From the NCBI GenBank assembly GCA_026225945.1, contig JAMJFZ010000770.1, positions 124,001 to 188,000 on the forward strand: a DNA stretch of 64,000 bases, written 5' to 3'. The notes below the pieces were generated by a model. That model was not told where the DNA came from, did not search any database, and saw nothing but the letters and a program-made list of their open reading frames with translations. This DNA is from Cricetomys ansorgei (Eukaryota > Chordata > Mammalia > Rodentia > Nesomyidae). Shown here piece by piece: positions 44,949-57,039 of the stretch. The position numbers were made by a program, and so were the translations under genes. Position 1 is the first letter of the stretch, and every line of letters starts with the position of its first letter.

Positions 44949-45664
44949 CTGTTTGCTGGTCTGCAGTTTAGAAAGCTGGTGCATCAGTTGCTGTATTCTC
45001 TCACATGCTTCTCAGAACACTGCCCATGAGCTGGAAGGACGAGAGGGAAAAGGAATGGGCATTTGTCTCCTCTTGAGATCAGAGCTTGGGAGAAAGGCCC
45101 TTTCCTCAGGGTGCTGGAGACCTACAGGCTCCCGCTGCTGCCGCTGCTGGGGCTGGAGGGACCCGGGAGCTAGGACTCAAGAGAATTGAGAAAAGAAGAA
45201 AAAGAAAGAAGAGAAGAAATGTGATTTTACCCACGTTTGCTTTCTAGTTGCTAGAGACAGAACTAGAGAGATCTTTCTGGAATGCCTCATCTCCATGAGT
45301 GGGGCTACATCTGGACTTAGGGGTACCACGAGTCCCTGTCTGAAGGGAAGAGGCAAAAACCAGGAAAGGGACCTCTGTTTTGGTAAGAATTCAAATTCTG
45401 GCATTTCTCCTCAACCTAACAGTTATGGTTTGCTTTGTGGAGTCCCCATATGGCTGCTCCATTCAACACTGGGGGGTGGGAGCAGCTATCAGGAAGAGAG
45501 ACAGAGAGACATGTGCTTTCTCCTCCCATGTAGGTTCAGAATTCCGACACAGGGTATCATTAACATTCTTTCAGTACGCCCTAACTCTTCCAGGAATGCA
45601 CCTAACATGTAGTAACCTGGTTTCGTTTGGAACTTATAAAAACATCTTTAGCACTGTTTTTTAA

Positions 45665-45868
45665 AGGAACTTATTTTATTTTCATTCATGTGTGTCTCCG
45701 TGTGCACATGTGTACAGGAACCCGCAGAGGTCAGAAAACGGTGTTGGGTCCTCTGGAGCTGGAGTTGCAGGCAGTTGTGAGCCACTGGTGTGGTGCTGAG
45801 AACCGGACTCAGGTCCTCTGGAAAAGCTCTACGCGCTCTTAACCAGCGAACCGTCTCTCCAGCCCCAG
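45665..45868 (-). mobile_element. B2/B3-type SINE, reverse
   Basis: GGAACCCGCAGAGGTCAGAA, TGAGAACCGGACTCAGGTCC and CTCTTAACCAGCGAACCGTC. Confidence 0.85.
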
Positions 45869-46544
45869 AACTGTCTCCACACGCCAAAGGGGCAACGTTC
45901 CTTGGCATCTGGATTGCGAGCACAGCCTGCGACCACATAAACGAGACTGACCTCATAGCTCTGTATTGTCCTGTGACTTTTAAATGCACAGTCATTCTCT
46001 TTCAATGTCTGTTACTCTGTGCCTTGCCTGTAATGCTGGTCTATTGAAATATATATTATTTTGTTATAAATTGTTTACCTTTTATGTTCCTTTATGTTGT
46101 AGGTTGGGCATCATCTTGATGTTTTTGAAATGATGTGTTTTGATAGATTAAACATGGCTTTTGATTTCAACACTTTTTGGTGAAAAGCACTTGAAGGTCT
46201 GGCTGGACATTTTGTCTTTCGTATGTTATTCCAGGGACCCTCCATGTGTGACCTCTAGTGGTTAGAGGGTACGTGGACCTCCTGTGTGTCAGCTCAGGGC
46301 TCCATGGGTGTTCCCAGAGCTCCTAGATTCCCTGGAGTTGTTGCAAGGAGCACTGGACTCCCCAGCTACCCCCTACCGCTCAAGCGAGTTGTGAGGGAGT
46401 GTGACTTATAGATGATAAAGGGGGAGAGCTACTCAGAAAGAGCCGGTGCCAGGGGTGCGGTCAGATGATGCCCTGGAGGGCCAAAGCTCCCGGAACCCCA
46501 GTAGATGAACATAGTGCTTACCATTAAAAGCAAGTATGTCTAAA

Positions 46545-46695
46545 TATGTCCCTTTGTCTGCACATGTGAGCACAATGCCCACAGAGTCCAGAGGAAGACA
46601 ATGGACCCCTGGAGCTTGGAGTGGTTGTGAGCCATCTGACAGGGTGTGGGACTGTCAGAGTTAAGAGCGGGTCAAAGCTGGCTTGGAACCCCAGG
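46545..46695 (-). mobile_element. B3-type SINE, reverse, diverged
   Basis: CACAGAGTCCAGAGGAAGAC, GGAGTGGTTGTGAGCCATCT and GGCTTGGAACCCCAGGTCAT. Confidence 0.65.
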
Positions 46696-46885
46696 TCATC
46701 GCAGGAGATGAGAACGGCAGGCATTCAGCTGCTTTCCACTTTAGCCCTGGCCAGAACCCGGCTAAATATTAAATACTGCCTGCTTCACAGAAGCAAAGGA
46801 ATGTGGCTTGGTTGGTGCTTATCTGCGCTGTGGCTGGAAGCCTAGGGCTGAGCCATTCACTGATAAGGTGTCTTCCTCTTTTCCC

Positions 46886-47210
46886 TGTGGGACCACACCT
46901 TGTGCAGAAGGTGCCCTTGTAGGACCTTGCTGCTTAGCCTTCAGCTCCATGTGCAAATGAGGCTACTCCAGCATCCTTGTCTTAGCCAATGGCTCCCATC
47001 CCTGGGTACCAAAGACCCTCCCCTGCCTGTACCCTATAAACGTAGCCATCCTTGCTTTAATAAAGGCGAGAGATGCCCCTCTGAGAGCCTCTCCCAAGAG
47101 TCTGATTCGCTCTCTTCGACTCTTAGTCCTCTGATCTGGGACCCGCCAGGATGCGCTGACCTGTGCTTCCCTTCCCGGGGGCTGAGCTGGCGGCTGATAG
47201 TTCAGCCACG
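46886..47210 (+). mobile_element. Probable solo LTR
   Basis: Starts TGTGGGACCACACC. It has a TATA-like CCCTATAAACG at about 47033 and TTTAATAAAGG at about 47057, then a short U5-like stretch. The spacing fits an LTR R region. The right end and target duplication are not resolved. Confidence 0.55.
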
Positions 47211-47244
47211 CTTGGGAAGGAAAGCAAGAAAAAGAAAACAACCA

Positions 47245-47320
47245 CAGGGGTGTGGGAACTGAACTTGGGTCCTCTACAACAGCGGTACAGGGGATAATCA
47301 CTGAGCGTGACTTTCCGACA
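47245..47320 (-). mobile_element. B2-type fragment, reverse
   Basis: GGAACTGAACTTGGGTCCTC and GGATAATCACTGAGCGTGAC. Confidence 0.5.
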
Positions 47321-47574
47321 GCTCACGACGCAGAGAGGAATCTGGCTTTTGGTGGGTGAGTTTGTGGGTAGCACATGTTACACTGCCTGGGTCAGAGCTG
47401 TCAAGGATGTCCTTGGAATGCCTAAGACACGGGTTTCATAAATATTACAGGGTTTGGTGTCGCAGGTGATAGAGTACCTCTGAGGTAGGGTGCACTGGCA
47501 TGAGAACGGGTATTCAGATAAGTGTAGACCACCCAGAGTAACAGTGGCCACAGTTGAGGGCTGGAGGGCTCTGT

Positions 47575-47998
47575 GAGTCTAGTGGGTCTAGAGGACCGGG
47601 AGTCTAGTGGGTCTAGAGGGCCGGGGTCTAGTGGGTCTAGAGGGCCGGGAGTCTAGTGGGTCTACAGGGCCGGGAGTCTAGTGGGTCTACAGGGCCGGGA
47701 GTCTAGTGGGTCTAGAGGGCCGGGAGTCTAGTGGGTCTCAGAGGGCCGGGAGTCTAGTGGGTCTAGAGGGCCGGGAGTCTAGTGGATCTACAGGGCCGGG
47801 AGTCTAGTGGGTCTACAGGGCGGGGAGTCTAGTGGGTCTACAGGGCCGGGAGTCTAGTGGGTCTAGAGGGCCGGGAGTCTAGTGGGTCTCAGAGGGCCGG
47901 GAGTCTAGTGGGTCTAGAGGGCCGGGAGTCTAGTGGGTCTACAGGGCGGGGAGTCTAGTAGGTCTAGAGGGCCGGGAGACTAGTAGGTCTTAGAGGGG
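47575..47998. repeat. Minisatellite, about 17 units of 24-26 bp
   Basis: Unit GGGAGTCTAGTGGGTCTAGA plus GGGCC, with A/C (TCTACAGGG) and +1 (TCTCAGAGGG) variants scattered along the array. Confidence 0.95.
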
Positions 47999-48266
47999 CC
48001 AGGAATTTGCAGGCCCAAGCTTATTCTCACCATCAGAAAGGTTTAGAACGGAACAGTTGCCTCCCAGTACTAAGCTGAAACTCCATTCCAAATTCAGACA
48101 CAGGCCTGACTTCAGACATGGAGGAGTCCACACCTCAGCGGGCTCTGAATTCCAGTGACACCCTGGTGCCACTCACCTGACAACCATTTCAAATTCTGTT
48201 TCCAAGTCTGTTCACTCACAGTCTGGGAAAAGCACTGACTTTTAACTATTTTTTTCTGTTCTGTTC

Positions 48267-48406
48267 TCCATCCTTACCTCCCTAGCAGCTAGTCTGTCTG
48301 GCATGGGGACATCTCCATCCTTACCTCTCCAGCAGCTAGTCTGTCTGGCATGGGGACATCTCCATCCTTACCTCTCCAGCAGCTAGTCTGTCTGGCATGG
48401 GGACAA
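48267..48406. repeat. 47-bp tandem repeat, 3 copies
   Basis: CTCCATCCTTACCTC.C.AGCAG and CTAGTCTGTCTGGCATGGGG recur three times. Confidence 0.95.
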
Positions 48407-48569
48407 GCAGCTCTGCTGCCTTCACTTGCTGCAAGTGGCTTCACCCCTTTCTTCATCTGTACCATGGCAATAACCATACCTGACACTGTTTGAGAGATTT
48501 GCAAGGGTCAGGCCTGCAAGGTGCTGAAGATTAATAAAATTAACTTCTTGGTTTTGCTTATTGGAGGCT

Positions 48570-48715
48570 TTGTTTGCTGGAGACAGGGGACCCTGTGCAT
48601 CCCTGGCTGGCCTGGAACTCGACACAGGAACCGCACTAGCTCCAGACACAGAGCTCTGCCTGCCTCAGTCTCCCAAGTGCTGGGGTTAAAGGTATGTGTC
48701 ACCATGCCCAGGTCA
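48570..48715 (-). mobile_element. B1 SINE, reverse
   Basis: GGCTGGCCTGGAACTCGACA, CCCAAGTGCTGGGGTTAAAG and GTGTCACCATGCCCAGG. Confidence 0.87.
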
Positions 48716-48807
48716 AAGGTCATTCTTGTAACTTCCGTGATATTCCATAGCAGGCTCAAATCCTCCAAATACCAACCTCAATTTCTGCTTTAGAAGGTAA
48801 AAACTAG

Positions 48808-49010
48808 GGCCTGGAGAGATGGCTCAGCACACACTGCTCTGTCTTAGGACCTGAGTTTGGGTCCCAACATTCATATTCGGTGGCTTACCACTGCCTGTAC
48901 CACCAACCCCAGACTCCAGGGAGAGCCAATGCCCTCTTCTGGCCTCTGTGGGTACCTGTATTCATGGATGCATTCCAACACACACATATATAAACATGAT
49001 TTTTAAATTT
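48808..49010 (+). mobile_element. B2-type SINE
   Basis: GGCCTGGAGAGATGGCTCAG, AATGCCCTCTTCTGGCCTCT and a TAAACATGATTTTTAAA tail. Confidence 0.88.
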
Positions 49011-49024
49011 TTAAATGGAAAATA

Positions 49025-49150
49025 TAAGCTGTGTGTGATGGTCCAGACATGTAACTCCAGCGCTCAGAAGGCCGATGCTGGAGGAAGAGAAGTTCCAGGC
49101 TAGCCTGGGGTATACAAGGAGACCCTGTGCCACAAGGAGCCCCTGTCCAG
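49025..49150 (+). mobile_element. Diverged B1-type SINE
   Basis: GCTGTGTGTGATGGTCCAGA, AACTCCAGCGCTCAGAAGGC and CCAGGCTAGCCTGGGGTATA. Confidence 0.7.
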
Positions 49151-49256
49151 CTCTCTCATCCCCTCATCAAAAGGAAAAAGAAGTTTGGCAAATAAAATGT
49201 ACTTGGCAGTGTAATAAAAGTAGATGTGAAATCTTGTCTTACTCAGAAAGAGAACA

Positions 49257-49508
49257 GTGGCTGGAGAGATGGCTAAGCGGCTAAGAGCCCAGGCTCCCCT
49301 TGCAGAGGACACGGGTTTGTCTCCCAGCACCCACATCACACGCACAGTGGACGCTAACTCAGGTTCCAGGAGATACAGCGCCCTCTTCTGGCCTCTTCAG
49401 GCACCAGGATAAACATGGCAAGCGTGGGCACGTGGGCACACACACACATACCCACACACACTCATACATGCAGGCAAACAGTTCTACACATAAAAGAAAA
49501 ATCTTTTT
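49257..49508 (+). mobile_element. B2-type SINE
   Basis: TGGCTGGAGAGATGGCTAAG, CAGCGCCCTCTTCTGGCCTC and ACACATAAAAGAAAAATC. Confidence 0.9.
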
Positions 49509-50216
49509 AAAAGACCGATCAAGAGACAAGGATGACTTGCTGGGAAGTCTGTTCTCTTGCTCTCCTAACAGTGAAAAATCAGAATGTAACTTTTCAAACT
49601 TTTGGCCTGGGGTTGGAGAAGGCAGAGGTGTGGGGTGCTGGGCCAGCCCGCGCAGGGCCTGGCTTCAGCCCCGACACTTCAGGACTCCTTAATTGGAATG
49701 TTTTATTATTGTTTATTATTGTTTCTGCATTGTCAAAAGATGTTTTTTTTTTCCTCTTTCTTTTTGGCCATTCATAAATCTACCCTGGTGTGCTCTGTGT
49801 TTCATTATTTTTCTAAGAACTGTGTCTTTTTTTTGTGGTGACCTTCTCTCTAGTCTCAGAGTATGCAAACCCACATATCCTTCCTCTTGAGGACACAAAG
49901 TCATGCATGTGGTGATTTGGCCTTTGCTGGTGCCAGTGTTTAAGGACAGGGAGGCTGCCTTTCAGTGCTGTCCTCACAAGCACAGCTCAAATCGAGAACT
50001 AGGGCATAACCTACTTCTGCGCCATTTCCTAAGGATGCAGAAAGAGGAGAACACTCCTAACCTCATTTTTAAAATAGCTGCTGTTTTTAGCAGAGTGGGA
50101 GTTTGCGGAAAGAGAGGAGCGATCATATACAAATGAACTAATAAATCGACTTTTGTCAGATTCAAGGGCAATAATATTAAAGAAAAAATGTTTTCATCAA
50201 AACTGATACATTGGAG

Positions 50217-50332
50217 AAAGTGTGTGTGAACAAGTGTGTATATGTGTGTGTGCGTGTGTGTACACGTGTGTGTGAACATGTGTGTGTGTATATGTGTACA
50301 TGCACATGTGTGTGCGTGTACATATATATGAA
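50217..50332. repeat. TG-rich microsatellite
   Basis: GTGTGTGAACAAGTGTGTAT and related TG/TATG/TACATG sequence. Confidence 0.9.
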
Positions 50333-50384
50333 CGGAGAGGCCAGAAGGCAACCTTGAAAGCTGCTCCTCAAGTGTAACTCATGT

Positions 50385-50520
50385 GTTTTGTTTTGTTTTT
50401 TCTGTTTTGTTTTGTTTTTTAGACAGGGTCTCTCACTGACCTGGATTCTACCAAGGATCTATGCAGACTTGCTGGCCATGGAGCCCCGGGGATCTACCCA
50501 CCGTTACCTCTCCAGTGATA
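50385..50520 (-). mobile_element. B4/RSINE-type fragment, reverse
   Basis: TTTTAGACAGGGTCTCTCAC and GGGGATCTACCCACCGTTAC next to (GTTTT)n. Confidence 0.55.
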
Positions 50521-50611
50521 TTGCCAAGGCATATTGTTGGTGGAAACTATGAAAAGTCACTACTGAATGTCTAACATTATTCAAACTCTAGTGACAGGAG
50601 TGAGAGTTAGT

Positions 50612-50705
50612 CACAGCCACACTGGGCCAAGCCCCGGTTCCCCCAACAGCCACGCTGGGCCAAGCCCCCGTTACCCCAACAGCCACTCTGGGCCAAGCCC
50701 CCAAT
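50612..50705. repeat. 33-35 bp tandem repeat, 3 copies
   Basis: CAGCCAC.CTGGGCCAAGCCCC recurs three times. Confidence 0.9.
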
Positions 50706-51283
50706 CCTTCCAATTCACTTGTGACGGGAGAGAAAAGTGATTCTATCCCTTTCCTCTGGGCTTCTTTTTGTGGAATTTCCTTTCTTGCTCTTTCTGTCTT
50801 TGGTGTCGCTGATCCTTTCTCTGTCTCTGCTTTGGGTGCCTGCTGTAACAAGAACATACCATTTTTACTTTCTCAGTAACCTATAAAATGCAATTAAAAC
50901 GAACCTGAAAATGTTCACAAGGTGTGAACTCCTAAGTCAGCTTCTCCGACTTCTAGAAAAGTGGAATTGCATCCTGCTGTGCTTGTGTCTGAACTCGGGT
51001 GGCACAAGGAACACAGTTCCCCTTTTCAAAGGAGCTGCATGTGTCGAAATTTAGAGTGTGACAGTATCATCTATGCAAATTTGCCGCAGTCTGCGCCTCG
51101 CTGCACGGGCGCATGCCAAGGTGTCTGCACCTCGCTCTACAGAAGCTGCTGGAGAGCTGGGCTCCGATCATCACAAGGCGTTTGTTTTCCTCTCCTCTGG
51201 GTTTGGAGGAGACGGCGGTATTTGCTGTGCTTTGTCACCAAACATTCTCAGAGCATTTCAGTCTAAGCAGTCAGCGTGCTGTG

Positions 51284-51727
51284 TGAGGGTAAAGTTATGA
51301 TTTAGGTTTTAATTACTGTGCCTAAGAGATCTATAAAGTAAAAATGCCTCTAGCCTGCAAGCCCCACCTGACGGAGGCCGGATAACCTCCTGGAACGCGG
51401 GGGCTGTTGTTCAGGTAAGGTAACAAGCTTGGCTAATACAACCACACAGGATGCACCGGATCACACGTAGCCCGGAGGTACATAAGCAGGATGGATGTCA
51501 GGATGTATGCTTGTCCTTGATTGGACAAAGGCGAAGGTGGGAGTTAAGTAGCCCTGTGATTTTGCCTTTATAAGCCCCCGACTAATGCATTTTGTCACTA
51601 TTTTCTGAGAATCCTGGCTCTGGACCTGGCCAATGTCCACCGTCCTAGTCAATATTTAATAAAGGTTGATTCAAATTTGTCTAAAAATTTGCGGTAGTGG
51701 TCTTAGGCTCGACCAATGGGATTAACA
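51284..51727 (+). mobile_element. Solo LTR with 6-bp target duplication
   Basis: 444 bp from TGAGGG to ATTAACA, flanked by GCTGTG (51278-51283) and GCTGTA (51728-51733). TATA-like GCCTTTATAAGC lies at about 51566 and TTTAATAAAGG at about 51655. It looks like an ERVK-type LTR by duplication length; family not named. Confidence 0.8.
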
Positions 51728-51767
51728 GCTGTAAATTTCAGGTGATATAAAATGAATTACAGCGTTA

Positions 51768-51880
51768 GCTCAGGCTGGCCTCCAGTTTGCTATGTAACTG
51801 AAGATTACCTTGAGGGTAATCCATGTCTACACCGCAAAAGAGCTGGGATTTCAGGCGTGAGCCACACACCCCGGGCCTTG
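51768..51880 (-). mobile_element. B1-type SINE, reverse
   Basis: AGCTCAGGCTGGCCTCCAGT, GAGCTGGGATTTCAGGCGTG and AGCCACACACCCCGGGCC. Confidence 0.75.
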
Positions 51881-53690
51881 TACTCGCTAGATAAGCTCGC
51901 TAACAAACAAGCCACGTTCTAATCCCAGCACGGTCAGTGTGGCAGTGCTTTTGCTCCCATGAGAGGTGATCTGAGCGAATGCTGAGACAAGTAAAAGTCC
52001 ACACACAGACCTGCCCTCCAGCGCGGAGAGGGCCCGGCCGCCACAGTGAGTCGAAGGGAAGCCAGGTCAGAGCCCAAGCCCGCAGGAAGCTCTCCAGACA
52101 CCGCCTGTGTTCCCCGCAGCCGTGCTCTCCTGGAAATCCATAGAGTAGTCTGTCTGGAAGCAGGGAGGGGACATTAGTCACAGCCTTTCCATCTCAGGAC
52201 ACACCACTACCCCAGAGCCCCGCGCCAGGCGCTGTGTTACAGACAAGAACATCCTGGGGATAGACGGGGAATTGCAAAGGGCAGGACCGAGGAAAGGCTC
52301 AGGTCCAGGAACATCCCGAAGTCGGGAGGACCAGGCACCCAGACCCTTGTGTGGGAAAGTGTCTCTCCAGAGTGAAACAGTTGCTCCCTGAAGGAACGGG
52401 TGGCTCAGGGAGCCTCAGAAGGTAAACAGAGGGTCACATGTCAGGGAGAAAGGAGAGTGGGGAAAATCTTGAGGGCCCCTCCCCAGCAGTCAAAAACAAA
52501 AGTAAACAGTAGCTGGGGTGGAACTGTTCAGCCACAGGGCAGAGAGAAGTGCGGACTCAGGGTGCTCTGCCTGCAGGCTGCCATTGGGGCTCTAGGGTGC
52601 AGTTTTCCGGGACTGTCGCCTGTGTTTAGTTGGGCTTTCTAATGATGCAGCCACCCCTGCTCCCTGTAAGAAACCCCTCACCTGGGGTGAGTTGACTGTG
52701 TGCATGTGTGTGTGTGTGTGTGACCCAGAAAAGCTGCTCACGCAACACCTGCCCCAGCACCCAGCAGCAAACACTCCTAGTGATCCCAGGTTTTCACAGC
52801 TCAGCCTTGCCTGCTCTCAGGCCCAGGAGCAGCCCGCAGCCAGCTGGATTTTAGCTGCCCCTCCCTGCCAGCTACTGGGCTTCGGCCAGTCTTGGCATCC
52901 CTTGCCTGAGTCACTGCCTCATCAGGGAAAACACTTCCAGGGGAGCCTTTGATGCTTCCCCTGTCCTGGATCTGTTGTGCCCTCTGACCCTCCTGCCAGG
53001 CTCCTTCAGCTCATTTTCAGGGAGTTGCCCTGTAAGAGGAGCAGCTGAAGAGCCCAGCTCTCCCCTCACCCCATTAACTCCGTGCAAGGGTCTTCTCCCT
53101 GAGGAATGGCAAATACTGCAGGCAGCCAGCTTTGGAAGTTTGGTATTTCCTATTTACTGTCCACTCCCAGCAATCACACATGAGTCAAGGGTGACTAGTC
53201 ACAGCCTGATGTCACTAGTCACAAACCTGGTCAGCACTCATCTGCACCCAAGGTATCTCCAGGTTTGCAACCAGGCCCTTAGACCTGCTACCCTATTATT
53301 ACGAGACTTTTCCATTCTCCTTGTACCCCTGCCTTCTCCAGGCACTTCTGGGATAAGCAGATGGACAGCCCTGCTGGCTCCTTCCAGCTAGCAGTAGCCA
53401 GGGAAGCTTGATGTACAATGTCTTCCTGCAGGAGTGCCCTCAGTGCCCTGCTCCCAGCCCCTTGGCATCCACTTCAACATGGAGCAGATTGCTAAGCTTT
53501 TGTGCGGTCTTGAGACACATGGATCTGTGTGTCTGGAAGTCTGAAGCCCTGGGAAGGTTGCTCCACTGTAGCATCCGATCCTTTGAGCAACGTAGGACTG
53601 GCAGATGAATACTTACCCTCTGATTCCCTGCCCTTGGCTTTGTTCTTTCTCAGCTGTGGTTCTCAGAACTCTCTAGTGGGATTGAGTCGA
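51881..53690. other. Flanking sequence with little repeat
   Basis: Nearly 1.8 kb with only a short TG run (52701-52721). No exon recognised. Confidence 0.4.
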
Positions 53691-53729
53691 CTTATTTATT
53701 GATATTTTTACTTGTTATTTGTTTATTTA

Positions 53730-53935
53730 TCTTGCTTTGAGACAAGGTCTTAGATATCCTAGGCTAGCCTCAAACTCTTAGGTAGCTCAGAATGACTTTG
53801 AACAGCTGGTTTTCCTGCCTCCGTGTCCCTAGTCCGGGATTATATGCGGCCATGCTCAGTTTATGAAGTGCTGGAGATGCACCCAGGGCCTCAGGCGTGT
53901 CAGGAAAGCTCTGGACTAAACTGATCCCTAGCCCC
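53730..53935 (-). mobile_element. B1 plus tRNA-type SINE, reverse
   Basis: TTTGAGACAAGGTCTTAGAT, GGCTAGCCTCAAACTCTTAG and GATGCACCCAGGGCCTCAGG. Confidence 0.7.
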
Positions 53936-53939
53936 TCCC

Positions 53940-55160
53940 TGCTGGCACTGAGTGCCCTTTGCCCGTAGTGGCAATCCTGCTGTGTACCCTTAGAGGATTT
54001 CCCCTGCAGGCTTCCTGAGGCCCTCCCAAACAAACAGCTCATGCTTTGACTCTAACTCCGTCTCCCACAGACAGAAGGCACTCAGCTAACCCTCCACAGA
54101 GAGTGGGGCTTCTGCCTCAGGGACGGTGACTCGGCTGTGGAGTCTTCCACTTAGGACTTAGGTCATCTTCCTGTGGAGTAAGCAAAAAAGGCTTTCCATC
54201 TAGAAGTCCTGAAAAAGGATCTAAGAGATGAAAATGTGAAAGGGAAAAAAGGAAAATTTTCTCCCTTGTGTGCCAGCGTGCTTTCAGATGTGGAGGGGAT
54301 TCTCGGCTCGCAGGTTGGTTATGAAATCATCGGCTCTGGTGAGCCAGCATGTTGCCTTTTATGGAGGCTGCCGCCCAGACTGGGAGTGATTTTCCATCAT
54401 GTTCTCTATAGAGCTCAGAGCAAAGCCAAAACCAATATAAGATATTCAAATCGGCCCTAGGCTGGAGTGTCCTTTTATAAACATCGAAGCCACGTATGAA
54501 GCAGAACTGCGATCGCCCCATGACCAGCACCCATCCTCACTACCCCGGTCTTTTACGGCAGGCCCGGGACCGAGTTAGTGTTCTGTGTTACTCGTGAGGA
54601 CGTGAGTCACACGAGGACCTGCTGGAGACTCCAGGGCTGCTGCCAGAGGAGAGCTAGAAGACAGTGTTCTCCACCCCCCTCCTCAGGGGCTGAACCTAAC
54701 ACAAGATTTCCAGCACAGTCTCAGCCTCATGGGTCTTCCTGATATATTTTTATAAGAGAACAAAACCATGTGGTTAATGAGAAATGGCATTTGTGATTGA
54801 GAATTTGATGAAGCTATATATTGTTCAGGACAAATGAGAACGTGAAAATCAGATTTTTAAAAAATTACTGGGAATTTAATAGGGATCAGAACCAGATTAC
54901 CAGATTTTTTGCAGGGCCATGAACATTTTAAAATAGTTAAACAAGAGATGTCTACCTCCCAGGGTCAGTCCCCTGAGAAGTCTCTGGATTCTACACCCTT
55001 TCTAACCAAACATGATCCTGTGGCTATATCAGGACCAGACAGCCTGCTGGGTGCTCTGGGGTCCACGCAGACCATGGGGTGAAGGTAAACGTCCACAGGC
55101 AGGCAGTACTTTGCCTGGAGAGGAGCACGGCTGACAGTGCTGATTCTTGTTCAGAAGAGA
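53940..55160. other. Flanking sequence without recognised element
   Basis: No recognisable gene or repeat. Confidence 0.4.
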
Positions 55161-55169
55161 CGTAGTGCA

Positions 55170-55262
55170 GGCGGTAGGCAGACCGGGGTGTGGCGGCAGA
55201 AGGAAGGGGCAGTGGGTACCGACTGGGGTGTGTCAGCAGAAGGAAGGGGTGGTGGGGATCCA
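55170..55262. repeat. Two-copy tandem duplication, about 47 bp
   Basis: ACCG.(G)CTGGGGTGTG and CAGCAGAAGGAAGGGG.-type blocks occur twice. Confidence 0.75.
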
Positions 55263-55497
55263 AGTTAACCAGCAACAATGGCTGGCAGCCCTGGGGCCAG
55301 TTAAAGGGACAGTCACTTGTTGCACTACAGGAGTTCAGAAACCAAGAAGCACTTGAACCCAGCACTAAGGGAAGGGAAGTAGATCAGTCACTAGTATTAG
55401 AACCAAGTTAAAAAACAAAACAAAACAAAACAGCATCATAGCAGGCTGGGTCTGTTACAACTAAGAACAGGGTTGGTTGGCCCGAAGAAGAATTGAG

Positions 55498-55499
<2 letters not shown>

Positions 55500-55540
<41 letters not shown>
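55500..55540. repeat. (TG)n microsatellite
   Basis: Nineteen or so uninterrupted TG dinucleotides. Confidence 0.95.
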
Positions 55541-55669
55541 CCTGTGCACACGTATGAAGGTGAGAGGTTGGTATTGTGTGTCTTCCTCTGTTACTCTGTC
55601 TAACTCATTCATTCATTCAGCAATAGAAATGTAATTAGCACAGTCTGACTCCTCTGGATGACATTTTGA

Positions 55670-55870
55670 AGTTTATGTTTTATTTTTTTTTTTAGTACGA
55701 GTATGCGTGCTGGGCTTGTTCATATCACAGGGGCGTGTGCATGTGTGTGAATTTGGACCTTACTGACTAGGATAAACTGGCTGCCCAACAAGCCCAGGGA
55801 TCATCTGTCTCCACTTCCCAGTGCTAGGATTACAGCGCCGAGACCTGCATCACTTCACCAGGGTTCTGGG
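55670..55870 (-). mobile_element. Diverged B4/B2-type SINE, reverse
   Basis: TTTTAGTACGAGTATGCGTG and CCAGTGCTAGGATTACAGCG; loosely matching. Confidence 0.45.
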
Positions 55871-56552
55871 GACCAGACTCTGCTCCACGTGGAGAGTTTT
55901 AGCAACTTTATCCATGGTGTCAAAACTTTAAAGCAACCAAGACCTCCTTAGAAGAACGAGGTGGTAGAAGATGATTGTGTTAATGCCTGAAACAGATTAT
56001 TACTGTATACCCAAAGACAGTAAACTATCAAATAAGGAAAAGCTGTGGAGTGACGTGTGCATTACTAAGTAAAATCAGTGACTCTTAGAAGGCTGCACAC
56101 ACTGTGGATGCGACCGGATGACATTTCGAGTGTTCCAGGCCAACCTGGGTGAGTGAGACCCTTTTCCAAACAAACAAACAAACTACTTGAAAAACAAGAA
56201 GTTTAAGCAATATAGCAAATGTAAAAGAAATTGAACTCATGAGAGAAACTAAAAGACATAACTGGAAGGAATTACACACTCAGGATCCGGAAGAATGAAA
56301 GGCGAGGGCTTGCTGGACAACAGGCTCAGATCTCATGTGTTCACACAAGTTTGGGGAATGCAGTCTCCGAGAAGCAGGGAGCGGGGAGGAGCAGCGAGGA
56401 GGAAAGGACAAGTTTATGGGTACTTCTCGAGCTGGCTGCAACTTCACAGGACGTGTAGAAGTGAAGTCTTTGGGGATGTGTTCAGACAGGAGGTACCGAC
56501 CACAGCAGGGGGAGCAGAATGCAGACTAGGTAGCTTGGAAAAACCAACTTCA

Positions 56553-56771
56553 GTTGTCATTTCCTTCCCTCCTTCCTTCACTTCCTTCCTTCCTTCCTTC
56601 CTTCCTTCCTTCCTTCACTTCCTTCCTTCCTTCTTTCCTTCCTTCCTTCTTTCCTTCCTTCCTTCCTTCCTTCCTTCACTTCCTTCCTTCACTTCCTTCC
56701 TTCCTTTCTTCACTTCCTTCCTTCCTTCCTTCCTTCCTTCCTTCCTTCCTTCCTTTCCTTCTTTCTTTCTT
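56553..56771. repeat. (TTCC)n array with TTCAC interruptions
   Basis: About 220 bp of CTTCCTTCC with regularly placed TTCACTTCC blocks. Confidence 0.95.
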
Positions 56772-56922
56772 GTTTTTTCAAAACATGGTTTCTCTGTGTA
56801 GCTCTGGATGTCCTGGCATGCACTCTGTAGCCCAGGCTGGCCTCAGATTCAGAGATCCACCTGCCTCTGCCTCCCGAGTGTTGCTACTAAAGGTGTGCGT
56901 CACCAAGCCAGCTAGATGTCAT
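56772..56922 (-). mobile_element. B1 SINE, reverse
   Basis: TTTTCAAAACATGGTTTCTC, CAGGCTGGCCTCAGATTCAG and CCTGCCTCTGCCTCCCGAGT. Confidence 0.9.
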
Positions 56923-56984
56923 TTTCTTTTCTATAACCTTTTCAAAGGAAGCTGGAAGAAGTTTAGTTAAACTATAACAGACAT

Positions 56985-56987
56985 TCT

Positions 56988-57035
<48 letters not shown>
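56985..57035. repeat. (TC)n microsatellite
   Basis: CTCTCTCTTTCTCTCTCTCT run. Confidence 0.95.
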
Positions 57036-57037
<2 letters not shown>

Positions 57038-57039
57038 AA

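Noticed and set aside
47575..47998. CRISPR-like look of 25-bp repeats
   Set aside because: No spacers between units and no cas genes; minisatellite.
56295..56970. Frames rich in Leu-Pro-Ser-Phe
   Set aside because: They translate the (TTCC)n array.
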